Assembly: GCF_002777255.1 (NCBI RefSeq)
Contig: NZ_CP017634.1
Span: 124,001 to 188,000, forward strand
Direction of reading: 5' to 3'
Origin: Candidatus Formimonas warabiya
GTDB lineage: Bacteria > Bacillota > Dehalobacteriia > Dehalobacteriales > Dehalobacteriaceae
DNA length: 64,000 bases
Part shown: in pieces, positions 62,943 to 64,000 of the stretch
How positions within the stretch are numbered: the stretch's first letter is position 1
How the letters are laid out: each line of letters opens with the position of its first letter
Made by a program: the position numbers and the translations under genes
Notes under the pieces: model-generated
Seen by the model: the letters and a program-made list of their open reading frames with translations, nothing else
Databases searched by the model: none
Told to the model about the DNA's origin: nothing

Positions 62943-63978
62943 TGTAATTGTAATTGGTGCCGGACCTACCGGCAGCAGTGCAGCCAAGGAATTAGCCAGT
63001 AATGGATATAGAGTTTTGTTAGTGGAAAAGTTCAAAATGCCAAGAAACAAATCCTGTTCCGGTATTTTAATAAAGAAATCAATAGATTTGGTGGAGCAAT
63101 ATTTTGGAGAAGCGACGCCAGTTTATACTCAATGCACACCTACAGATCATCGAGGAATGATTTTCACAAATGATAAAGGAAAAGAATACCGATACGAACA
63201 GGAAGGTTTAAATATTTGGAGAAGCTCATTCGATTATTGGTTGGCACAAAAAGCGGTTGAAGCCGGTGCGGAATTTCGCGATGAAACTGTGGCGTTATCT
63301 TGTATTGAGCACCTTAAGGGGATAGAAGTTCAATTAAAGGGAACGATGGAATACACTGAATATGCAAAATTTGTAATTGCCTGCGATGGTGTAGTCGGTT
63401 CAATAAAACGGAAGTTGCTTAATGCGCCCAAAAATTATATCACAACATATCAAACCTTTAACAAAGGATCGATAGATTTAGATGATCATTATTTTTATGC
63501 TTATTTGCAGCCGCAGCTATCAGAGTATGATGCATGGTTTAATGTAAAGGATAACTATTTAATTCTCGGAGTATCTGTTAAAGACATGAGGAATATTGAT
63601 TATTATTATTCTCAGTTTCTTTCTTATATGGAACAACACCATAATCTGAAAATTGAGAAACAAGAACAAGAAGAAAAATGGCTGATAGCACATATTATGC
63701 CCGGCTGTCCGCTTGAATACGGAAAAGGTAAGGTATTGTTTGCAGGAGAAACAGCAGGTTTTCTCAATCCTATGGGTGAAGGTATTTCTGCCGGAATGGA
63801 AAGTGGTTATGCCGCAGCTAAAGCTATTGAACGGTATGGTTTGCATAATTTGAATTCTGATTTAGAAAAGATATATTCAGCATACCGATCCAATACAGCT
63901 TCATTAAAAAGCTATATGGAAAGGCAATGGAACTTTGTGGCAAGTATGGCAAGCACATTTGAACAATTCAAGCTCTAA
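62935..63978 (+). CDS. Geranylgeranyl-reductase-family FAD oxidoreductase
   Basis: The 347-residue flavoprotein has the FAD motif VIGAGPTGSSAAKEL, the KMPRNKSCSG block and VLFAGETAGFLNPMGEGISAGMESG-type region (two halves near residues 265-290) seen in geranylgeranyl/digeranylgeranyl reductases and related monooxygenase-like proteins. Such enzymes reduce isoprenoid double bonds or hydroxylate small molecules. ATG 62935 follows GGAG. The substrate is unknown. Confidence 0.85.
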   Translation: MYDVIVIGAGPTGSSAAKELASNGYRVLLVEKFKMPRNKSCSGILIKKSIDLVEQYFGEATPVYTQCTPTDHRGMIFTNDKGKEYRYEQEGLNIWRSSFDYWLAQKAVEAGAEFRDETVALSCIEHLKGIEVQLKGTMEYTEYAKFVIACDGVVGSIKRKLLNAPKNYITTYQTFNKGSIDLDDHYFYAYLQPQLSEYDAWFNVKDNYLILGVSVKDMRNIDYYYSQFLSYMEQHHNLKIEKQEQEEKWLIAHIMPGCPLEYGKGKVLFAGETAGFLNPMGEGISAGMESGYAAAKAIERYGLHNLNSDLEKIYSAYRSNTASLKSYMERQWNFVASMASTFEQFKL

Positions 63979-64000
63979 TCAAATACAGACCAAGGTCTGA

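Overview
The window looks like a chromosomal segment of a low-to-moderate-GC, spore-former-type Firmicute, probably a strictly anaerobic clostridium of the Peptococcaceae/Desulfitobacterium kind (inference). The reasons are strong AGGAGG ribosome sites, frequent TTG/GTG starts, consensus sigma-A promoters, a sigma-54 activator of the CBS-PAS-AAA+ type, an FAD/Fe-S GlcD-GlcF pair, a GlpA-like/DUF1667 redox trio and a GH57/DUF4912 glucan module. No rRNA, tRNA or CRISPR array was recognised.

1-12.5 kb is a compact catabolic block. A sigma-54 activator (62-1846) is followed by two convergently organised targets. The first is a redox trio: a GlpA-like flavoprotein with a BFD [2Fe-2S] domain, a second flavoprotein and a DUF1667 protein. 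The second is a five-gene set: CoA-acylating aldehyde dehydrogenase, 2-hydroxyacid dehydrogenase, IlvD/Edd-family dehydratase, GlcD and GlcF. Each target has a near-perfect -24/-12 promoter, and about 110 nt upstream of each lies a matching tandem GGAA-type site. The activator probably drives both as one regulon for a hydroxy-acid, sugar-acid or polyol substrate that cannot be named from sequence.

12.6-19.3 kb is ordinary chromosome: a small ferritin-like protein, a GH57 glucan branching-type enzyme with its DUF4912 partner, a CPBP protease, two uncharacterised proteins and the 23S rRNA methyltransferase RlmD.

19.4-43.6 kb is an accessory region made of short regulator-plus-effector cassettes, many resistance-like and several broken. 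They are VanZ-like, VOC, DUF2200; GntR/ABC with a permease fused to an acyltransferase; ArsR/SRPBCC; TetR/VOC; DUF1905 remnant; PPOX; a frameshifted Mef-like MFS pump; flavodoxin; a damaged response regulator with its kinase; DedA; three PadR modules, one with a pentapeptide protein and a DrrAB-type exporter; an Imm5-like immunity protein; an intact Mef-like pump behind a macrolide-type leader peptide; and a frameshifted rifampin phosphotransferase. Three related hairpin elements sit between cassettes.

43.8-49.6 kb holds a 1271-residue AAA+/LuxR regulator, a fragment of acetolactate decarboxylase, a 61-residue Cys-rich peptide with a double-glycine-type leader, a 23-codon ORF and a membrane-anchored Ntn-type linear amide hydrolase. 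This is the best candidate for an undescribed peptide locus, although no maturation enzyme or exporter is present.

49.8-57.1 kb is cell-envelope related: an OatA-like O-acyltransferase, a response regulator/kinase/lipoprotein operon and an L,D-transpeptidase. 57.2-58.7 kb is an IS256-family insertion sequence. 59.0-64.0 kb carries a glycosyltransferase with a truncated upstream partner, a TetR/ABC cassette whose FtsX permease has collapsed to a 144-residue internal-deletion form, a serine-recombinase remnant and a geranylgeranyl-reductase-like flavoprotein.
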